The translations under genes were made by a program, and so were the position numbers. The notes under the pieces were generated by a model. It saw only the letters and a list, made by a program, of their open reading frames with translations. It was not told where the DNA came from and ran no database searches. From Xenorhabdus griffiniae (GTDB lineage: Bacteria > Pseudomonadota > Gammaproteobacteria > Enterobacterales > Enterobacteriaceae): a DNA stretch of 64,000 nucleotides. The stretch is taken from positions 1,240,001 through 1,304,000 of the forward strand of contig NZ_CP147737.1 in the NCBI RefSeq assembly GCF_037265215.1, read 5' to 3'. Numbering within the stretch: the first letter of the stretch is position 1; each line of letters opens with the position of its first letter. Of this stretch, positions 30,833 to 39,982 are shown piece after piece.

Positions 30833-31485
30833 TGAAACACCCCCTTTTTCTCTTCCACTGATTGCGGCAGGGCTTCCAGCCGCTGTGGCATCCCGTCATA
30901 ACAGTCCAGTGCCAGCCCGAAGGGATTATGTTCCGCATCCCCTGCCCAGCGCACCACTTTCAACGGATAACGCACCAGTGCCCGTTTAACCGGTTCGGCG
31001 TGATAGTATTCATCGGCCACCAAATCCAGCCGCACCACCCAGTTATCGCGGTCACGTACCGTCACACTGCGGGTCTCGTAGCCCCGGCCGGGGATTTCAT
31101 ACACCACCCGCACCCGGTCGAGCAGTTCACCGCTGTCAGCCCGGGTTCGGGCATCCGCACGCAGAAAATCCTGACAGGCTGGCGTCAGATAAGGGGAAAG
31201 CGCATAAATTTTGGCCGGATAATCCTGGGCGCCATTTTTCGGCCAGGCATTGAGTTGCTGGAAAATATAAAAAGCAAAGCTGTAGACGCTGGGTGTGGGC
31301 ACTTCCCACCACGGACGGGTGCTGCCGGTGCGTAGATCGGGTGGATGATGGATGGTGAGATTACGCGGTGACGCCATCCAACCCGTCAGACTCAGCAGCA
31401 ATACCAATACCAGAATGCCGCACGCCACTCGCAGGGTCAGAATATGCTGATCCCGGTTTTTGACTGCATGACGAAACCGGCTCAT
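30829..31485 (-). CDS. ICE conjugative protein, PFL_4703 family (TIGR03746; TraE/VirB8-like)
   Basis: 218 residues. A basic cytoplasmic start and one membrane helix (about 19-38, ILVLVLLLSLTGWMA) precede a periplasmic domain with WEVPTPSVYSFAFYIFQQLN, the characteristic opening of PFL_4703 proteins. The topology is that of TraE/VirB8 assembly factors. It overlaps both flanking genes by 4 bp, so translation is coupled across traL-, traE- and traK-like genes. Confidence 0.87.
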   Translation of the reverse strand: MSRFRHAVKNRDQHILTLRVACGILVLVLLLSLTGWMASPRNLTIHHPPDLRTGSTRPWWEVPTPSVYSFAFYIFQQLNAWPKNGAQDYPAKIYALSPYLTPACQDFLRADARTRADSGELLDRVRVVYEIPGRGYETRSVTVRDRDNWVVRLDLVADEYYHAEPVKRALVRYPLKVVRWAGDAEHNPFGLALDCYDGMPQRLEALPQSVEEKKGVFQ

Positions 31486-31838
31486 CGCATTCTCCTGCTA
31501 CGGCGCAACGACCAGCCCCGGGCGGCAATAATCCAGGCCGGATCACCGAGACCCAGCCGGCGTTTTTTCTCTTCCAGCTTCAGCCAAATATAATTCTCCG
31601 GCTTGCCACGTTTAACCTGCGCAAGCCAGCGTCCGCCAAAGCTAATCAGTAACAAGGGCATCACCAGCATGCCGGTCGGTATCATGACCCAACCGGCTAA
31701 CGGGATCAGGGGAAGACTGACGGCCAGCCCGAGCACGATCCCGGCCAGTGCGGCCAGTCCCATCTCAGGCGTGGTGAACCCGCGAAACACCACCGGTTCG
31801 GCGTTTAAACGGTCAGGCAAGAAAGCGATCGTCTGCAT
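31482..31838 (-). CDS. ICE conjugative protein, TIGR03750 family (TraL-like)
   Basis: 118 residues. After a short N terminus (LPDRLNAEPVVFRGFTTPE) there are two adjacent membrane helices (about 27-48 and 50-68), and then a basic cytoplasmic tail with GKPENYIWLKLEEKKRR. This is the TraL/VirB3-like arrangement found in this operon. It starts 10 bp after the PFL_4702 gene and overlaps the PFL_4703 gene by 4 bp. Confidence 0.87.
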   Translation of the reverse strand: MQTIAFLPDRLNAEPVVFRGFTTPEMGLAALAGIVLGLAVSLPLIPLAGWVMIPTGMLVMPLLLISFGGRWLAQVKRGKPENYIWLKLEEKKRRLGLGDPAWIIAARGWSLRRSRRMR

Positions 31839-31848
31839 GGTGATTCCT

Positions 31849-32226
31849 TTAAAAGATAATGCTGGCCGATTTCGACAGCAACCAAATCACGGCAACCAGC
31901 AACACCACGCCGACCACAACGATGGCACCAAACTGGGTCCAGGTTGATTTGCCATCCCGCACTTCAGAAAAGGTTTCGACGGCGGCCGAGGCGACCTTAA
32001 AGAACGCCACCGCCGAGAGGATCAACCCGCCAATCACAATGCCATCCTGCGCGTACCCTTTCGCCTGCCCCAATAATCCGCCCCCGCCCCCACTTTTGGG
32101 TGGCTCAATAGCGGGTAAATCAGCCCAGGCGGATTGACAGGAAAACCCGAATAACAACATGAACGTACTGACCCGGGTCAACAGGTTTGTGCTGATACGA
32201 CAACAGAATTTTAAAATATGCTTCAT
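31849..32226 (-). CDS. ICE membrane protein, PFL_4702 family (TIGR03745; pilin-like)
   Basis: 125 residues. A long signal-type N terminus (cleavage near AWA-D, residue 35) precedes a Gly-rich stretch and two membrane helices (about 60-80 and 102-120). A small two-helix exported protein at this place is the likely TraA/VirB2-type pilin subunit. The internal short loop EVRDGKSTWTQ between the helices fits PFL_4702 proteins. Located between the TraL-like and PFL_4701 genes. Confidence 0.85.
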   Translation of the reverse strand: MKHILKFCCRISTNLLTRVSTFMLLFGFSCQSAWADLPAIEPPKSGGGGGLLGQAKGYAQDGIVIGGLILSAVAFFKVASAAVETFSEVRDGKSTWTQFGAIVVVGVVLLVAVIWLLSKSASIIF

Positions 32227-32258
32227 GTCCCCTATTCCTTTTCATGGTGTTAGTCGCA

Positions 32259-32495
32259 TTAACTGGCAAACATCCAGACAGCCACGACCAGCAATACCGC
32301 GGTTCGCAGGGCAAACTGGCTGAGGGTCTGATTACGCACTTTTTCATTTGCCCAGCCGTTCCAGACATCCACCGCCGCCCAGGCCGCCCAGAAAAATAAG
32401 GTGGCTAAGAAAAATCCGACACATACCAGATACAAAAAAGTGATATCAAAGTGCCCGGAGGCCACGTCAAAGGCATTGCGTTGCGCCGGCGTCAT
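32259..32495 (-). CDS. ICE protein, PFL_4701 family (TIGR03758)
   Basis: 78 residues with an AFDVASGH opening and two hydrophobic segments (about 22-42 and 60-76). Small membrane proteins of this family sit directly beside the pilin-like PFL_4702 gene in GI-type elements and could be a second pilin-like subunit or chaperone. It overlaps the RAQPRD gene by 4 bp. Confidence 0.82.
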   Translation of the reverse strand: MTPAQRNAFDVASGHFDITFLYLVCVGFFLATLFFWAAWAAVDVWNGWANEKVRNQTLSQFALRTAVLLVVAVWMFAS

Positions 32496-32821
32496 TGCGG
32501 GTTTTCCTGCCGGTAATGGCCGGATAACAAACCGGATTCATGGGGCTGGTCACGGGAAGGCATCAGGTAGTGATCGATACCGGCTTTAATGGTGTTGAGA
32601 TCGGCTTTGATACGGGAGTAATCAAACTCATAACGAGGGCGTTTTGCAGTGTCAGATTGCTTTTCTGCGAGACTTGCACGCTCCAGGGCCATTTGCACCT
32701 GCTCAATCAGACGCTTTGCACTGGCCAGCTCATCTTTCTCGGCCGCCTGAGCCAGCGGCATACACAACATAGCCAATCCCAGCAGGCCGGCAAAACAGGA
32801 TATGGAAAAGCCACCGCGCAT
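32492..32821 (-). CDS. RAQPRD-family ICE protein (TIGR01690)
   Basis: 109 residues with a signal peptide (about 1-26, AQA-A) and a mostly helical body ending in YLMPSRDQPHE. That ending is a variant of the SRAQPRD tail after which the family is named; the FDYSRIKADLNTIKAGI segment before it is also typical. The protein is probably periplasmic; its role in conjugation is not established. It opens the PFL_4701-to-PFL_4706 gene run; upstream the operon is interrupted by the DUF5710/restriction insertion. Confidence 0.85.
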   Translation of the reverse strand: MRGGFSISCFAGLLGLAMLCMPLAQAAEKDELASAKRLIEQVQMALERASLAEKQSDTAKRPRYEFDYSRIKADLNTIKAGIDHYLMPSRDQPHESGLLSGHYRQENPQ

Positions 32822-32970
32822 AGATAATTACCTTATAATGGATGCCAACATACCGAGGATGCGGGGTTTTTTCGCGACAGTCAGCACTAAACTCTTTATG
32901 CTTTGGTGAAAATTAGCTAAATAGTCTGACTAATTTATTGAGTTAACGATGTAATAATGAAGGAAGACAC

Positions 32971-33663
32971 ATGCTGCGAATTGATTTAAACGTCCCCGAC
33001 GATGAATACGAGAAAGTACGGAAGCTGGGCGCTCACTGGGATGCGGCCGCCCAAACCTGGTATATCGACAACAGTTTTGACCCGACCCCGTTTATGAACT
33101 GGTTGCCGTTCTACAATGTCCATGCGGAATTCTGGTATCTGGCTCAAACCCTGACGTCATGCCCACACTGTCATCAACCCACCACCGTGACGGCATTTAT
33201 GCTGCCGGCCAGACACCAGCGACTGGAAGCGAATAACGATGATGAACCCGGCACGGAAGTGGGCTATACCGAGCAGGACAGCCCGGCGTTTCTGTTTTAT
33301 CTCGCTGATATTCCCACTATTGTGCGTAGTGTGCTGCCCGGTTTTCACCACACCCTGCGCAAAGTGGTCAGCCAACGACTGCGCAGGCAGCACTGGATAA
33401 ATCACTGCGAACACTGTGGCACACCGCAGGATGATACCGACCTGTTTGCCGAAGCCGGTGGGGCATTCTTTCCGGCGACCAAAGAGCAAGCGGCCGCTAT
33501 TCAGCTTCACCGTATTGATCAGCCTTTTGTCGGGTATTGTGAAGATATCTCACATCATCACTATCATTTTGATCCGAAGGGAGGGAGCCATATCGGTAAA
33601 GCCTGTGACTGGTTTGAATGGATGACACCGGTGGTGAATGTGCCGTCAAAGTATCTTCAATAG
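32971..33663 (+). CDS. DUF5710-domain zinc-binding-type protein (cargo)
   Basis: 230 residues, ATG behind GAAGGAAG. The first ~45 residues (LRIDLNVPDDEYEKVRKLGA, then WDAAAQTWYI) match the DUF5710 module, common in proteins of plasmids and ICEs. Two CxxC pairs follow: CPHC near residue 64 and CEHC near 148. They are about 85 residues apart and could form one metal site. The C-terminal part has a C-x-D-I-S-HHHYH stretch. The gene is on the opposite strand to the transfer genes and is convergent with the restriction gene, so it has its own promoter in 32822-32970. Function unknown. Confidence 0.75.
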   Translation: MLRIDLNVPDDEYEKVRKLGAHWDAAAQTWYIDNSFDPTPFMNWLPFYNVHAEFWYLAQTLTSCPHCHQPTTVTAFMLPARHQRLEANNDDEPGTEVGYTEQDSPAFLFYLADIPTIVRSVLPGFHHTLRKVVSQRLRRQHWINHCEHCGTPQDDTDLFAEAGGAFFPATKEQAAAIQLHRIDQPFVGYCEDISHHHYHFDPKGGSHIGKACDWFEWMTPVVNVPSKYLQ

Positions 33664-33700
33664 GCTGCAGAATGAGTGGCAAAAGAAAAATATGGCTATA

Positions 33701-33752
33701 GCACCTTGTGGAATGAAAGGTGCGGAGCATGGTGACCACCTGAGTGGTCACC
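33701..33752. terminator. Two hairpins between convergent genes
   Basis: GCACCTT (33701-33707) pairs with AAGGTGC (33717-33723). Directly after it, GGTGACCAC (33731-33739) pairs perfectly with GTGGTCACC (33744-33752) around a CTGA loop. The region lies between the stop codons of two convergent genes. No T run follows on either strand, so a terminator role is likely from position but not proven. Confidence 0.5.
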
Positions 33753-33804
33753 TCAGAGAAAAGGTACTTACATAAATGCAGTACAGTTTCTGTTTGCAAA
33801 GTCA

Positions 33805-35046
33805 TTAAGTTAATCTTTGGATTTCCTTGATCTCAGTAATGAACTCCATAATATTCTGTAAATCATTGGCATAGGATGTTGGATAGAATGACTTAACAGA
33901 TTCAGGCACCACTAACTGTAGCGATTTACTCTTCATTTCTGCCAGCTGTTGTTCACTTATCCCTGGCTGCATCGTTATCAGATGCTTACGTGCCACCCTG
34001 TCTCCTTCAGCCAATACTTGTCTCCAGCGATCCTTACATGTCGTTTTTGCGCCAAGCAATCGCAACTTTTCCTGAGGAAAAGATTTATCGTGATAAGCAG
34101 AAAAACATGGAAAAAGAAAATCGGGTTTAGACTTATTCTCTGTTATATTTTTGGCAGAACCCTGTTGAAATCGCAGATTATGCAATGAGAAAAGATGATC
34201 CAGGTGATTTTCAAAGGCAAAACCAGCACGGGATTTTCGCCTGTTCTGAACACTCAATGAGAAATGAATAAATTCATCAACATCATTCCCGTTTTCTCCA
34301 AATCCCTGCGATAATTTTTTCGCTACCTCATAACGTTCATACGTTTTAAATAATTTTTCTTCCTGTTCCATCCATAGCATCAGTGTATTATCGGGTTCAT
34401 TTATTGGTTCACCTGAGGCCATTTCCCTTGCCAGTAAAGAAAATTCTTTTGACTTAGGAAAACCAGCCGGAAAATGCCTTAATAATGTTTCCAGTAAATT
34501 TTCATTTTTACTTTCAGGTTCTTCAAGTTCTATTCTCAGGTCTTCAAATAACATCCTGACCGGAAGGATAAGTGATTTTTCCTCAATCGAAGATTGGGAA
34601 AAATGATGACCAATATTACCCAGACCAAATAAAGTATTCAGCTGTAATTCAACTGAAGATCCCGGGGGAGTTATAATAAGCAGCAAATCGCCATTATTAC
34701 GTTTAATAATCAGAAAAAAATCACCTTCATTCATCAAAGATGAAACAGGATTCGTTTTATAATACATACGATATTCAGCCGATCTGTTTGGCTGGTTATA
34801 ACGAGTATCGTACCACGTTAATTGATCTTCACAGATGACCGGCTCGCTATCTTCTCCAGCAATATAAGTCAGCGTTGCCTTAAAAAATATTTTTTCCCCT
34901 CGTTCGGGGACGGGAAGATATCTTGAAAATCCTGCTTTGACCAATCCACCAATTTCATGTTGATTTGATTTTTTAGGATCAACATCAACAGCCGAAAGAT
35001 ATTTTGCAACTGCGACTTCGAAATGATCAGATAACCGCTCAAACAT
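33805..35046 (-). CDS. EcoRII-like type II restriction endonuclease (predicted CCWGG)
   Basis: 413 residues. The C-terminal half matches the EcoRII catalytic domain: NRRKSRAGFAFENHLDHLF, KPDFLFP and the AKTTCKDRWRQ block that holds the active-site lysines of its PD-(D/E)XK-like fold. The N-terminal half corresponds to the effector-DNA-binding domain and is more divergent. EcoRII cuts CCWGG and needs two sites; the adjacent Dcm-like methylase should protect the same sequence. The ATG at 35046 preceded by AAGGGA is the likely start; the frame also opens with a TTG at 35073, deeper inside vsr. It overlaps the end of vsr by 8 bp, so vsr and this gene are co-expressed. Confidence 0.9.
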   Translation of the reverse strand: MFERLSDHFEVAVAKYLSAVDVDPKKSNQHEIGGLVKAGFSRYLPVPERGEKIFFKATLTYIAGEDSEPVICEDQLTWYDTRYNQPNRSAEYRMYYKTNPVSSLMNEGDFFLIIKRNNGDLLLIITPPGSSVELQLNTLFGLGNIGHHFSQSSIEEKSLILPVRMLFEDLRIELEEPESKNENLLETLLRHFPAGFPKSKEFSLLAREMASGEPINEPDNTLMLWMEQEEKLFKTYERYEVAKKLSQGFGENGNDVDEFIHFSLSVQNRRKSRAGFAFENHLDHLFSLHNLRFQQGSAKNITENKSKPDFLFPCFSAYHDKSFPQEKLRLLGAKTTCKDRWRQVLAEGDRVARKHLITMQPGISEQQLAEMKSKSLQLVVPESVKSFYPTSYANDLQNIMEFITEIKEIQRLT

Positions 35047-35518
35047 TTTTATTATGTATCCCTTTAGTATCAATTTCTACAGAATCACTGCCTGCACAAA
35101 TCCACTCTTCTATTCTTTCAGATAATTCCTGAACGGGTAATCTGAATCTGCCTTTTACAGCACATTCCCAGATAACCATAACGTGCCAGCCATCACTCCT
35201 GAGCTTCTCATTAATAGCTTTATCCCGTAATACATTCTTCCCAAGTTTGTTCATCCAAAATTCGGTTCTGGTCATCGGGACTTTAAACAGATAGCACTCA
35301 TGGTGATGCCAGAAACACCCATGAGTGAAAATGATTTTTCGATACTCATCGATCACAAAATCAGGCTTCCCCGGTAATTCTTTTATCTGTGTCCGAAACT
35401 GAAAGCCTGCATCTTCAAGGATCGCTGCCAGTTTTATTTCAATGGCTGTGTCACAATTTCGGATCGCTTTCATATTCTTGCTGCGAATTGCAGGATGGTG
35501 AACATCAGCCATAATCAA
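35039..35518 (-). CDS. vsr: Very short patch repair endonuclease
   Basis: 159 residues, very close in pattern to E. coli Vsr: KNMKAIRNCDTAIE, GKPDFVIDEY with the catalytic Asp, THGCFWHHHECYLFK with the zinc and active-site His/Cys, and WECAVKGR. It nicks 5' to the T in T:G mismatches created when 5-methylcytosine in CCWGG deaminates, and so repairs damage caused by the Dcm methylase. It lies 3 bp after dcm and overlaps the restriction gene. A second ATG six bases in (35512) is an alternative start. Confidence 0.95.
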   Translation of the reverse strand: MIMADVHHPAIRSKNMKAIRNCDTAIEIKLAAILEDAGFQFRTQIKELPGKPDFVIDEYRKIIFTHGCFWHHHECYLFKVPMTRTEFWMNKLGKNVLRDKAINEKLRSDGWHVMVIWECAVKGRFRLPVQELSERIEEWICAGSDSVEIDTKGIHNKNV

Positions 35519-35521
35519 ACC

Positions 35522-36964
35522 TTATGCCACTTTCTTGCTGGTTTTAAACGCAACCGCTCTGGCAATATAAGGTGCTAATAATTGGGCCACAGCAGCAAAA
35601 GCAGGAACAATCACAGAATTGCCGAATTGCCGGTAGGCCTGAGTATCTGATACGGGAATACGAAAAGTCGTACCACCCGGAGATTCAAATCCCATCAAAC
35701 GCGCACACTCGCGAGGTGTCAGCCTTCTTGGTCTGTTTTTCTGGTTTTCTTCATTGTCAAAATCTATCTCTCCAAGCTCTTGGTTCCAACCCCGGTCGAT
35801 AAGTATTTCAGAGCCATCTTTATGGTAACGGGCGGACAAGGTGCGGGCAACGCTATTCGGGTTATCAGGGAAAACCAGACCAAAGCCAAAACCATTTCCT
35901 TTTGCCTGATGTTTTTTCGCGTAGTTGTATAAATATTTCCATAAAGCAGGAGTAAGGATATATTTGTTATCTACATTACTGTCCAGTAATTCTTTAAGAG
36001 TCGGTCTTTGCGCAGGAAAAAATTGATTCATATCTCTGAGGGTAAATCCCTGGTGGATATTAAGATCACGCCGAAATCCAACCAAAACAATACGTTCACG
36101 GTGTTGTGGCAGGAAATTTTGTCCATCAATAATCTTTGGATCATCTTTCCCTGTATGTTCAACATCAGCAACAGAATATCCCAATTCATCCAAAGCCTGC
36201 AAAATAACCCGAAACGTTTTCCCTTTATCATGGCTTTTCAGGTTCTTCACATTTTCCAGCAGGAAAATGGCTGGTTTTTTGGCAGCAATGATCCGGGCTA
36301 CATCAAAAAACAATGTTCCCTGCGTGTCACATTCAAAGCCATGAGCACGGCCTAATGAATTTTTCTTTGATACCCCCGCAAGAGAAAAAGGCTGACAAGG
36401 GAAACCCGCCAGTAATACATCATGATTGGGGATTTCACGATCTATATTCTGGTATGCTTCTTTATCACTGGCAGAAATATCATGGCTCAGAGTTATATCC
36501 CTGATATCAGAATTAAATACATGCTCTTCAGGATCGCAATACCAGTTTGCTTTGTAAGTACGAACCGCATCTTTGTTCCATTCGCTGGTAAACACACATT
36601 GCCCACCAATCTCTTCAAATCCTTTTCTGATCCCACCAATGCCGGCAAACAGATCAATAAAACGAAAAGTGTAATTCGGATGGTGTTCAGGCGGTGATGG
36701 CAACAAACTATTGAGCATCTGTACTTCCAGCTCAGTTAATTGCTTTTGTACCATTTTACCATTTAACCAGCGATTAAGTGTTTCACGAGTCCAGTCGCTA
36801 TGACTGACAGCCCGAAGTGCCTCAGCAACATATTTTTGATCATAGATTTCAACGAGTTTACTGATTAACGCTTTGTCTTCTTCTTTTTTCCGGTATTGTT
36901 CTTCTTCGTTTTGTGCAATCAGTTTTTGTGCGATTAACTCTAACTCTTTCATATTAAAAACCAT
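35522..36964 (-). CDS. dcm: DNA cytosine-C5 methyltransferase, Dcm-like (CCWGG)
   Basis: 480 residues, strongly similar in layout to E. coli Dcm (472). Motif [11 protein letters not shown] lies near residue 101, motif [13 protein letters not shown] carries the catalytic Cys, and motif VI LLENVKN follows. Motif VIII is [14 protein letters not shown], and the variable target-recognition region includes [12 protein letters not shown] and [12 protein letters not shown]. Motifs IX and X lie at [14 protein letters not shown] and YRQFGNSV. It should methylate the inner C of CCWGG and protect host DNA from the neighbouring EcoRII-like nuclease. The first ~65 residues are charged and helical, as in Dcm. 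An imperfect palindrome at 36976-36997 just upstream may be a control site. Confidence 0.95.
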   Translation of the reverse strand: MVFNMKELELIAQKLIAQNEEEQYRKKEEDKALISKLVEIYDQKYVAEALRAVSHSDWTRETLNRWLNGKMVQKQLTELEVQMLNSLLPSPPEHHPNYTFRFIDLFAGIGGIRKGFEEIGGQCVFTSEWNKDAVRTYKANWYCDPEEHVFNSDIRDITLSHDISASDKEAYQNIDREIPNHDVLLAGFPCQPFSLAGVSKKNSLGRAHGFECDTQGTLFFDVARIIAAKKPAIFLLENVKNLKSHDKGKTFRVILQALDELGYSVADVEHTGKDDPKIIDGQNFLPQHRERIVLVGFRRDLNIHQGFTLRDMNQFFPAQRPTLKELLDSNVDNKYILTPALWKYLYNYAKKHQAKGNGFGFGLVFPDNPNSVARTLSARYHKDGSEILIDRGWNQELGEIDFDNEENQKNRPRRLTPRECARLMGFESPGGTTFRIPVSDTQAYRQFGNSVIVPAFAAVAQLLAPYIARAVAFKTSKKVA

Positions 36965-36975
36965 TTATCTAATGG

Positions 36976-36997
36976 GATATCTTAGTGTAAGAATATC
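36976..36997 (-). promoter_or_regulatory. Imperfect palindrome upstream of dcm
   Basis: GATATCTTA and TAAGAATATC flank a GTG centre 12 bp upstream of the dcm start, with one unpaired base. Methylase genes in restriction-modification systems are often autoregulated or controlled at such sites. No controller gene is visible, so the role is a guess from position. Confidence 0.3.
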
Positions 36998-37091
36998 ACC
37001 CAAATGACACAGGATAAAGTTAAACTGACAAAAAAAGAAATCTCAGAGACGTATAATAATCACTGACGCGCCGCGATGCGGCTTGTCTGCT

Positions 37092-37135
37092 GACGATGGC
37101 ATACAAAACAAAAACCCGTTTTGCATGCCATCGTC
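37092..37135. repeat. Long imperfect hairpin at the cargo/ICE junction
   Basis: GACGATGGCAT (37092 on) pairs with ATGCCATCGTC (ending 37135); CAAAAC pairs with GTTTTG inside, after one mismatch, around an 8-nt loop. The stem totals about 18 bp. It lies 7 bp beyond the stop codon of the PFL_4697 gene, at the edge of the restriction-modification insertion. It could be a terminator for the traD operon or a recombination remnant. Confidence 0.5.
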
Positions 37136-37142
37136 CAGCAAT

Positions 37143-37901
37143 TTAAATGTATTTTTTAAACATCGCAGCCGTTATCATCACCGCCATACCCAGTAATAAT
37201 GCCGCTGGCAACAATATCACCGCAGGATACATCGTATCCGGCCAGGATAAATACAGCACACAGGGAATGGTGCAGGCTGGCCTAATGCCCCGTTTGGCAT
37301 GATGATAAACAAAACTGGATTCATAGCCTGCGCCATAACGGCGTAAATCCCGCCGTCCCAGTCCGTCAACCAGTGCGACTAAAATCACCATCACAAACAA
37401 AGGGATGGATAACACCAGGATAGCTAACCGGATTAACGTCACCATGGTGATAAACACCGTGGCCAGACAATATTCCCGCAAATGCTCCGAGATGCCATGC
37501 AATACCGCATTGAATTCACGCATAAAATCATTGCGGCTATTGAGTTGATACTGCCATTGTCCCTGTATCCAGTGCATAAAACCACTGTCGACAAAAATCC
37601 ATTGATATGCCTGCGTCAGCCCGTCAGAGACCGTTTGTGCGGGATCTGACAACAACAGGCTCTGGGTCAATTCCGTGGATAAAAATTGCAGCTCGGTTTT
37701 CATCATCGTCTGGCTGTGAGCGGCACCCTGTTCCGGCCAGAAAAAGGTCATCCCGAGATATTCCAGTAACAGACTGAATAGCCAGGACATGACAATAAAC
37801 CCAATGAGTTGCCACGGCCATGCCCATAACACACGATACAGCAGGCCATGCTGGCGTGGGGGTTGTGAAGCCGAGCGGGATTGATTTTCTGACTGTGTCA
37901 T
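37143..37901 (-). CDS. ICE membrane protein, PFL_4697 family (TIGR03747)
   Basis: 252 residues. The opening HGLLYRVLWAWPWQLIGFIVM is characteristic of PFL_4697 proteins and forms the first membrane helix (about 25-46). Further helices lie at about 150-180 and 208-245, with GLGRRDLRRYGAGYESSFVYHHAK between them. It is thought to be an inner-membrane partner of the coupling protein. It begins 9 bp after traD and is the last gene of that sub-operon. Confidence 0.87.
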   Translation of the reverse strand: MTQSENQSRSASQPPRQHGLLYRVLWAWPWQLIGFIVMSWLFSLLLEYLGMTFFWPEQGAAHSQTMMKTELQFLSTELTQSLLLSDPAQTVSDGLTQAYQWIFVDSGFMHWIQGQWQYQLNSRNDFMREFNAVLHGISEHLREYCLATVFITMVTLIRLAILVLSIPLFVMVILVALVDGLGRRDLRRYGAGYESSFVYHHAKRGIRPACTIPCVLYLSWPDTMYPAVILLPAALLLGMAVMITAAMFKKYI

Positions 37902-37910
37902 GACGTGAAA

Positions 37911-39974
37911 TTACCCCTTCTCTTCCCACCAGTTTTCACGGGTGCGGTAGTGTCGGCGCATATACTCAGCGATGTTCTGCAAACTCGCCGGCATCAGGGC
38001 ATCATCGTTATCGCCGGTTGGCAGAGGCATCCGAATTTTCCACAGTTGCCCGCCCTCCAGTAAGGCGAACGCCTGCCCTTTCGGCAGGTTAATCATCTCA
38101 GCCGGCGTCACCAGCGGCGTTTTGACCGTACCTACCCGGTCCTGCGTGGACGAGGTAAAATCCTGCCCCTGTTCAACATCGGCAATATCAGAGTGCCCTG
38201 AAACCAGCGTTTTGCTGTAGATTTCCACTTCCGGCAACTGGCTGGTCAGTAACTCGGCTGTCCGGTTATCCCGCACCCGCAACATAATCAGGGTATTGAA
38301 GTTACCGATCACCTGTGCGGTTTTAGCCGGGCTGCCGATACGGGCTTCGATATCGGAGGAGGTCTGGGTATAGGCGGTGACCTGCATGCCTGCACCGCCG
38401 CCTTTATTGATCAGTGGGATAAACTCATCCCCCATTAGCTCATTGAATTCGTCACAATGCAGGTTAATCGCGAGCTTCCCGTCATCGCGAACCGGCAACC
38501 CTGCATTCATACCATATTTGTAGATTTGCCCCGCGACACTGACCAAATCGGCAAACATACTGTTGCCCACCGCCGAGGCCACATCGCTGTCAGACAGTGC
38601 ATCCAGCCCGATATACACAATCCCGTTCTTGCGGATCACCTGTTCCCAGTCGAAGATGGGGCGCAGATCCATCATATTGAGATAATCCGGTGATAACAGT
38701 TCAGCGATTTTGCCCGTGGTCAGTTTTTCCAATAGCGGCAATAAGGAAGCGACAATTTTATCAAAATAGGTACGATCATAACGCACGGCAGAGCGTAACC
38801 CGTCCAGAATCGGATCGTAGAGCGACTTACCCGCTTCTGAACTCAGCGTGACTTCCATCGCCCAGAGTCTGAGCGCATCCGGCTGTCCCTGCATATTGCG
38901 CGGGATATCTTTTTCTTTCAGCTTGCCGAGGGTTTGGTTGATTTGCTCCAGCAGGGCGGGCTGCCTTTCTGCCAGCATTTTCGTGGCATAGAGCTGGTAC
39001 AATTCACTGATATTATTGACGTAACGGGTAATCAGCGTGTAATCCGGCCGATGCCCCAGTGCAACTAAAGCCCGGGCGACAATATTGACAAAGCGCCAGG
39101 CAAACTCACGGAATGCGGCACTGTTGCCCTCACCACTGAGCTGCCCCGCCAGACGGGAGGCAACTTCCGAGACCCGGCCAAACCGCCCGACCGCATTATA
39201 ACGTGCCGAAATTTCCGGCCAGCCCAGATGGAAGAGGGAAAGTTCACTGCCACGACCCGCCCGGTGCGTTTCTGCCCAAATCCGCCTTAACAGGTCAGCG
39301 TCGCCTTTCGGATCAAAGACAATCACCACCTCGCCCCGCCGGATATCCTGGGTTATCAGCAATTCAGCCAGCCGGGTTTTCCCCACACGGGTGGTACCCA
39401 TCACTAAGGTATGCCCGACCCGCTCACGCAGATCCATAAACACGTCGGCTTCCTGTGGCTCAATGCCGTGGATCATGGGGTTACCGCCAACCGGGGGCAA
39501 AGGCCGCACCGGATTAAAAAGGGAATCGTTGCGTAACAGCGCTGATAACTTAGGCCAACAGTATTCCGTTCGGTGCGCCAGCAAACGGGCAAGCTGATAA
39601 ACCTGAGAGGGTTGCACAAAGCGTTCGACTTCCGGCCGCCGCGTATCCTGCAAACGCTGGGTATGCTTCTGCTGCCAGCGAAATCCCCTGCCCAGAAACA
39701 GGCGCTGATGGCTGACGGGGATCTGTTTTGTGCCCATCTGATAACGCGGCAAGCGACGCAGGTTTCGGCGATAGCGGAGTACCTGAATACCCTGCCATGT
39801 GCGTATCATCGCCAATACCGCAAAACCGCCGGCCATGACATAACTGACTGAGGGGGCCAGTGCGATAGCCCAGGGTGCCCGGATGCAGATAAACGCAGCA
39901 ACGGCGGAGACCACCGCGGTATTCAGCTCGACGGCAGGACGTAACAGGGCTTCAACAACGTAACGGCGGCTCAT
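37911..39974 (-). CDS. traD: Conjugative coupling protein TraD (SXT/TOL type)
   Basis: A 687-residue type IV coupling protein that brings the relaxase-DNA complex to the channel and drives DNA export with ATP. Two N-terminal membrane segments lie at about 15-60. Walker A is VMGTTRVGKTRL near residue 195, Walker B INLHCDEFNEL near 505. A further conserved QVTAYTQTSSDIEARIG stretch is present, and the C terminus has YMRRHYRTRENWWEE. Length and order (PFL_4697, traD, PFL_4695) fit GI-type elements. The start ATG follows the PFL_4695 gene by 8 bp. Confidence 0.94.
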   Translation of the reverse strand: MSRRYVVEALLRPAVELNTAVVSAVAAFICIRAPWAIALAPSVSYVMAGGFAVLAMIRTWQGIQVLRYRRNLRRLPRYQMGTKQIPVSHQRLFLGRGFRWQQKHTQRLQDTRRPEVERFVQPSQVYQLARLLAHRTEYCWPKLSALLRNDSLFNPVRPLPPVGGNPMIHGIEPQEADVFMDLRERVGHTLVMGTTRVGKTRLAELLITQDIRRGEVVIVFDPKGDADLLRRIWAETHRAGRGSELSLFHLGWPEISARYNAVGRFGRVSEVASRLAGQLSGEGNSAAFREFAWRFVNIVARALVALGHRPDYTLITRYVNNISELYQLYATKMLAERQPALLEQINQTLGKLKEKDIPRNMQGQPDALRLWAMEVTLSSEAGKSLYDPILDGLRSAVRYDRTYFDKIVASLLPLLEKLTTGKIAELLSPDYLNMMDLRPIFDWEQVIRKNGIVYIGLDALSDSDVASAVGNSMFADLVSVAGQIYKYGMNAGLPVRDDGKLAINLHCDEFNELMGDEFIPLINKGGGAGMQVTAYTQTSSDIEARIGSPAKTAQVIGNFNTLIMLRVRDNRTAELLTSQLPEVEIYSKTLVSGHSDIADVEQGQDFTSSTQDRVGTVKTPLVTPAEMINLPKGQAFALLEGGQLWKIRMPLPTGDNDDALMPASLQNIAEYMRRHYRTRENWWEEKG

Positions 39975-39982
39975 GATGATAA

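Noticed and set aside
35047..35073. TTG start for the EcoRII-like gene
   Set aside because: It would add nine codons inside vsr; the ATG at 35046 with AAGGGA upstream is better supported.
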